54,366 bases of DNA from Calditrichaceae bacterium (GTDB lineage Bacteria; Calditrichota; Calditrichia; RBG-13-44-9; J075), in assembly GCA_013360445.1 (NCBI GenBank), contig JABWBP010000043.1:1-54366 (forward strand), given 5' to 3'. The position numbers and the translations under genes are program-made. Under the pieces are notes generated by a model. That model ran no database searches. It was not told the origin of the DNA and was given only the letters and a program-made list of their open reading frames with translations. Below are positions 50,712-54,366 of this stretch, piece after piece. The stretch's first letter is position 1. Every line of letters starts with the position of its first letter.

Positions 50712-51293
50712 ATGTCCGATTTTATCTCTGAATTTATGAAAATGATGGGGCCGGAAGTCAGCAAACAGCTCTCCTCGAACCTCAACATCGATTCCAAAAC
50801 GGCGCAGCAGATCATTCCCCAGGTGGCGCCGCTGATCCTCAGCGGGTTGAAGCGCCAGAAAGACGAGCACGGCGGCGAAGCGCGGGTGGATCATATCCTG
50901 AACAAATACGGCAGCCCCGACGCGCTCGACCAAATCGGGGATATTTTTTCGGCGTTTGCCAATGACCAGCGCCCGGCCGACCCCGCTTTAGGCGGCCTGT
51001 TAGGAAATTCCGGGGTCCAGGCGAGCAACCTGCTCTCGAATCAGTTCAAACTGGACGGCAACACCGCCGCCAAGATCATTCCCATGTTAGCGCCGATCAT
51101 TTTAGGTTTCCTGACCCAAAAACGGGACGCCGGGGAAGGCTCCTCCGGCATCGCCGCGCTGTTGGATCAAAACGGCGACGGCAGCATTCTGGATGACGTG
51201 GCCGGTTTCCTGATGGGCGGCTCCGGGCAAACCGGCGGCGCGGGCAATATCCTGGGCAGCCTGCTCGGCGGATTGTTCGGCAAGAAAAAATAA
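50712..51293 (+). CDS. DUF937 family protein, 193 aa
   Basis: DUF937 proteins are small, mostly helical and uncharacterised. Seen here are two related segments, AQQIIPQVAPLILSGLKRQ (residues 31-49) and AAKIIPMLAPIILGFLTQK (118-136). Each is followed by an Asp-Gly type helix turn, and the protein ends in a Gly-Ser-Leu-rich C-terminus (LGSLLGGLFGKKK). The internal duplication is typical of the family. GAAAAGGAATTC precedes the ATG. It lies 11 bases before the radical SAM gene, so the two may be co-transcribed. Confidence 0.88.
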   Translation: MSDFISEFMKMMGPEVSKQLSSNLNIDSKTAQQIIPQVAPLILSGLKRQKDEHGGEARVDHILNKYGSPDALDQIGDIFSAFANDQRPADPALGGLLGNSGVQASNLLSNQFKLDGNTAAKIIPMLAPIILGFLTQKRDAGEGSSGIAALLDQNGDGSILDDVAGFLMGGSGQTGGAGNILGSLLGGLFGKKK

Positions 51294-51304
51294 CCCACTT
51301 CGAG

Positions 51305-52726
51305 TTGAAGGTACTTCTGATTTCAACTTACGAGCTGGGCCGCCAGCCTTTCGGGCTGGCCTCCCCGGCGGCCTGGCTGCGGCGGGAAGATTTTGAGGTA
51401 TTTTGCGCCGATTGCGCCCTCGATCCGCTTCCCGCCGAAACCGTTCGCCAGGCGGATGTGATTGCTTTCTATGTTCCCATGCACACCGCCGCCCGGCTGG
51501 CAGTTGAACTGCTGGGGCGGGTTCGGAATCTCAATCCCGATGCCCATATCTGCTTTTATGGCCTTTATGCGCCCTTGAACGAGGCGTATCTCCGGCGGCG
51601 GGGAGTTCATACCCTTTTGGGAGGGGAGTTCGAAGAGGGATTGCTCCGGCTTTGCCGCCGCCTGCGCGGTAGCCAACCCGCCGCGCCTGCGAACGCTGGC
51701 GATGGCCATCCGCAGACCGAAGCGCTTATTTCCCTGAACCGCCAGCATTTTGTCGCTCCCGACCGCCGCGGCCTGCCCGCGCTTTCCCGCTACGCCAAAC
51801 TTTGCTCCCCCCCGCTCTCTCCAAAGATAACCGGCTACACCGAGACCACCCGCGGCTGCAAGCACCATTGCCGCCACTGCCCGATTGTTCCGGTGTACAA
51901 CGGACGTTTCCGCATCGTGCAAAAAGAAGCAGTGTTAGCGGACATTCGCCGGCAGGTGGGCGCCGGCGCGGAGCACCTCACTTTCGGCGACCCGGATTTT
52001 TTCAACGGCCCCGGCCACGTGCTGCCCATCGTGGAGGCCCTGCACCGGGAATTCCCCGCCCTCACCTACGACGTGACCGTCAAAATTGAGCACCTGCTGA
52101 AATACCGGCAACATCTGCCGCGGCTGCGGGATAGCGGCTGCGTGCTGGTAACCAGCGCGGTGGAGTCCATCGACGACCGGGTGCTGCAGCTCCTCGATAA
52201 GGGGCATACCCGGGAGGATTTCATCCGGGCGGTTCGATTGCTGAAGGAAACCGGGCTGAATTTAAGCCCGACTTTCATTCCCTTTACCCCCTGGATCACC
52301 CTGCAAGGATACCGGGAGTTGCTGAAGCTGTTATCTGACTTAAATCTGAGCGAGAGCGTCTCCCCCATTCAATTAGGCATCCGGCTGCTGGTTCCGGCCG
52401 GCTCGAAGCTGCTGGATCTGGAGGAAATGCAGCGGTTCATTCGCGGTTTCAACGAGGAATTGTTGAGCTACGAGTGGAATCATCCCGATCCGGCGGTGGA
52501 TGAATTACACCGTCAGGTAATGGAAATGATAAAGGTTGGAGGTGAGCGGGAAAATAATCGGCGGGGAATTTTTATGCAGATTTGGGAGATCGCCAACGCG
52601 ATGCTCGGCCTTTCCGATCCCCTCCCGGAACCGGCCCCACTCCCCAGCCGGGCAGCAATTCCCTACCTGAACGAACCGTGGTACTGTTGAGCGGAACCTA
52701 CCGACGAGCAGTTTGCTCGGGTGTGA
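51305..52726 (+). CDS. CUAEP-tail radical SAM selenoprotein, about 473 aa (TGA at 52688 read as Sec)
   Basis: Residues 1-120 look like a B12-binding-type Rossmann domain. The radical SAM motif is CKHHCRHC (185-192) in TRGCKHHCRHCPI, followed by a partial TIM barrel (LTFGDPDFFNGPGHVLPIVE). At the first in-frame TGA (52688-52690) the C-terminus is NEPWYC. Reading through gives Cys-Sec-Ala-Glu-Pro and then TDEQFARV before a second TGA at 52724. This matches the family known as CUAEP/CCAEP-tail radical SAM (seleno)proteins, whose members carry Sec or Cys at this position. A SECIS-like hairpin follows. The start is TTG at 51305 and lacks a strong Shine-Dalgarno. The reaction is unknown to me. Confidence 0.88.
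52700..52722 (+). promoter_or_regulatory. Candidate bacterial SECIS element
   Basis: Stem CGAGCA/TGCTCG (6 bp, 52705-52710 with 52714-52719) carries a 3-base loop GTT and can extend by ACC/GGT across a GA bulge. The apical loop starts 20 bases after the TGA and begins with G, within the spacing and loop rule described for bacterial SECIS elements recognised by SelB. Confidence 0.75.
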
Positions 52727-52810
52727 TTTGCTCGTGTTCAGGTGTTGTGGCGGCTGATGTTACGCACCTATATACTCGTTAAGGGTTATTTGTGACACTT
52801 CTTCTCGACG

Positions 52811-52880
52811 GAGTGCCACAAAGTGGCTCCTTTGGAGCAAAACTTCAGTTTTGCACGTGTGCAGTGCAAAGCTGAAGCAA
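52811..52880. repeat. Hairpin cluster with family B palindrome
   Basis: GAGTGCCACAAAGTGGCTCC (52811-52830) is followed by GCAAAACTTCAGTTTTGC (52837-52854) and a half copy GTGCAAAGCTGAAGC (52864-52878). It lies between convergent genes and may terminate both. Confidence 0.65.
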
Positions 52881-52954
52881 CCAAACCGCAACTACTAACC
52901 CTTAAATAAAGACCTATTTCCCATTGCACGCTGAAGTGTGGCAATCTACCACCA

Positions 52955-54220
52955 CTATGATACCTGAATACCGCCTTCCTCCTCCGCTCCAATCACTACT
53001 TCCAATCTGCGGTACGCCTCCCGGATCGAATCCTCTACCTCCTCCGGGAAGTCTCCCCGCGCAAAAACAAATCCCAGGTAGCGCCCGCCCCGTTCCATCG
53101 GGCGCACTTTCTGCCCCGCAGGAATGGTAATGATTAGCGCTTCGACGCCCGGAACGGCTTTCGCCGCCTCGGTTCCCTTCACTTCCCGGAGAATTCCTTC
53201 GCCGGGAACCGGCAGCATCATCACCCCGGCGGCGGACTTTTCCCGCTGAATCGCGCTCACGTCTTCTCCTAACGCCTGGCGCAGGATCAACTCCTCCAAG
53301 CTCATCCCGCCTTCGAACCGCAGCACCCGGGAGCACAGCCCGCCGATGGAGCGGGCGGCGATTTCCACCACCCAGGCGCCTTTTTCATTGATGCGCGCCT
53401 CCGCGTGAACGGGGCCGTTTTCCAACCCCAGCGCACCGGCGGCCTGCTGCGCGGCGTGGATCACCTCGCGCTGCACGTACCCGGGCAGGCGCGAGGGGGT
53501 CAGGTAAATCGTTTCCACGAAATACGGCCCCTCCAGGGGATCGGGTTTGTCGAAAATCGCCAGGGACTTGAACTCCCGGTTCAACAGCAGCCCCTCCACG
53601 GCCACTTCGATTCCCGGGATATAATCTTCCACCAGAATCTGGCTTGCTTCCTCCCCGTACCCTTTCCCGGAGACCTCCGGCTCCCGGAGCAGCGCTTCGA
53701 TTTCCCGGTACGCCGCGATGAATTGTTCCGGGGTATCGGCGCGGGCCACTCCCCGGCTGCCGGAGAGGAAGAGCGGTTTGAGCACGCAGGGATAGCGCAC
53801 CCCGCCGGCAAGGCTGGCGGGGTCTTGTTCAGCAGAAAGCAATCGGAAACCGGGGGAATTCAGGTTGGCGGCAGATATTTTTTGGCGCATCAGGTATTTG
53901 TTGCGGGAAGCGGCCACGGCAGGAACGGGGTTATGGGGAATGCCCAGCGCCTGCGCGGCCAGCGCCGCGATATAAGCCGAGGCGTCGTCCACCCCTACCA
54001 CGGCGCGGAAGGGTTTCTGCCGGGCAAATTCGCGCACTTTTTCCGCCGCGGTTTCCGGCTTGCGGAAATTCAGGGCGATGGTGGTATCCGGCGCCAGGGC
54101 GGCCAGGGCCTGGCGGTGGTCGGAGGCGACCACCACCTCGACGTTCAATTTTCCCGCCGCGACCATAAAATCATGGGTGCGATAAGTAGAAGAGGGGATG
54201 ACCAGTAAGATTCGGTTCAT
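52955..54220 (-). CDS. ATP-grasp domain protein, 421 aa
   Basis: This is an ATP-grasp ligase-type protein. ATP-grasp enzymes join a carboxylate, activated as acyl phosphate, to an amine or other nucleophile. The central lysine strand is YPCVLKPLFLSGSRGV (near residue 145), the second hinge is VEDYIPGIEVAVEGLL, and the metal-binding region is HAEARINEKGAWVVEIAAR with the Glu. Start ATG at 54220 has GGAGG 12 bases upstream. A frame open nine codons further lacks one. The C-terminal domain (residues about 320-421) is extra to the catalytic part. Substrates are unknown. It is convergent with the CUAEP radical SAM gene, and the pair may act in one modification pathway, by inference only. Confidence 0.88.
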   Translation of the reverse strand: MNRILLVIPSSTYRTHDFMVAAGKLNVEVVVASDHRQALAALAPDTTIALNFRKPETAAEKVREFARQKPFRAVVGVDDASAYIAALAAQALGIPHNPVPAVAASRNKYLMRQKISAANLNSPGFRLLSAEQDPASLAGGVRYPCVLKPLFLSGSRGVARADTPEQFIAAYREIEALLREPEVSGKGYGEEASQILVEDYIPGIEVAVEGLLLNREFKSLAIFDKPDPLEGPYFVETIYLTPSRLPGYVQREVIHAAQQAAGALGLENGPVHAEARINEKGAWVVEIAARSIGGLCSRVLRFEGGMSLEELILRQALGEDVSAIQREKSAAGVMMLPVPGEGILREVKGTEAAKAVPGVEALIITIPAGQKVRPMERGGRYLGFVFARGDFPEEVEDSIREAYRRLEVVIGAEEEGGIQVS

Positions 54221-54266
54221 AAAATTCGCAAACCTCCATTCGGCCAAAAATCAGTTAGAGAACAAA

Positions 54267-54366
54267 AGTTACTATTCAGCCACAGAGTTCACAGAGAGCA
54301 CAGAGCAAGCATTTTGGATATCCACCACTTCGTGGAGAACATTTGGAACCATTATTCTGGTATATG
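54267..54366. repeat. Family D element, cut by window end
   Basis: It begins AGTTACTATTCAGCCACAGAG. After the ACAGAG words comes the same internal TATCCACCACTTCGTGGAG hairpin as the copy at 10451. The right arm lies beyond the window. Confidence 0.85.

Overview
The window looks like a piece of chromosome from an uncultured bacterium of the FCB superphylum (candidate division KSB1/Calditrichota-like). This is inferred from a secreted M4 protease with a C-terminal type IX secretion-type sorting domain, a PorT-like barrel, InlB-type repeat and dockerin-like modules, and a moderately GC-rich core gene set. No rRNA, tRNA or CRISPR array was seen. Both ends cut through non-coding or incomplete features.

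Layout. 1-1320: gene remnants and one hypothetical gene. 1321-14997: a long plus-strand locus built around a divergent peptide-type ABC transporter (lipoprotein, anchored solute-binding protein, secreted protein, two permeases, tandem ATPase). It also holds a Uma2 nuclease, a run of decayed toxin-antitoxin genes (9810-11170), a DprA/SLOG-like protein and a secreted protein with a likely prokaryotic YEATS domain. 15130-21082: site-2 protease, Era GTPase, HAD phosphatase, DUF2461, an unknown charged protein and a second Uma2. 21235-30408 (minus strand): a DUF932-like protein, RNase G, a B12-binding/radical-SAM-like plus DUF2344 fusion that has lost its cluster cysteines, ArgR, and pyruvate phosphate dikinase. 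30624-44710: PlsX, a 1594-residue InlB-repeat surface protein, a 2092-residue M4 protease and a serine/threonine dehydratase. 44931-47876 (minus strand): a beta-CASP metallo-hydrolase overlapping a membrane protein, and an outer-membrane barrel. 48200-54220: GT39-type glycosyltransferase, BON-LysM protein, DUF937 protein, a radical SAM protein and a convergent ATP-grasp protein.

Two things stand out. First, the radical SAM gene at 51305 does not end at its first in-frame TGA. Reading that TGA as selenocysteine gives the tail Cys-Sec-Ala-Glu-Pro, followed by a hairpin with the geometry of a bacterial SECIS element. Second, many intergenic gaps hold an imperfect palindrome made by iterating one short word. 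About fifteen different vocabularies occur in 54 kb. Several of these elements supply the stop codon of the gene before them, and in one case apparently the signal peptide of the gene after them. Some share the same boundary motif although their interiors differ.

All calls come from reading translations and motifs by eye. Family names rest on recognised motifs, not on database searches.
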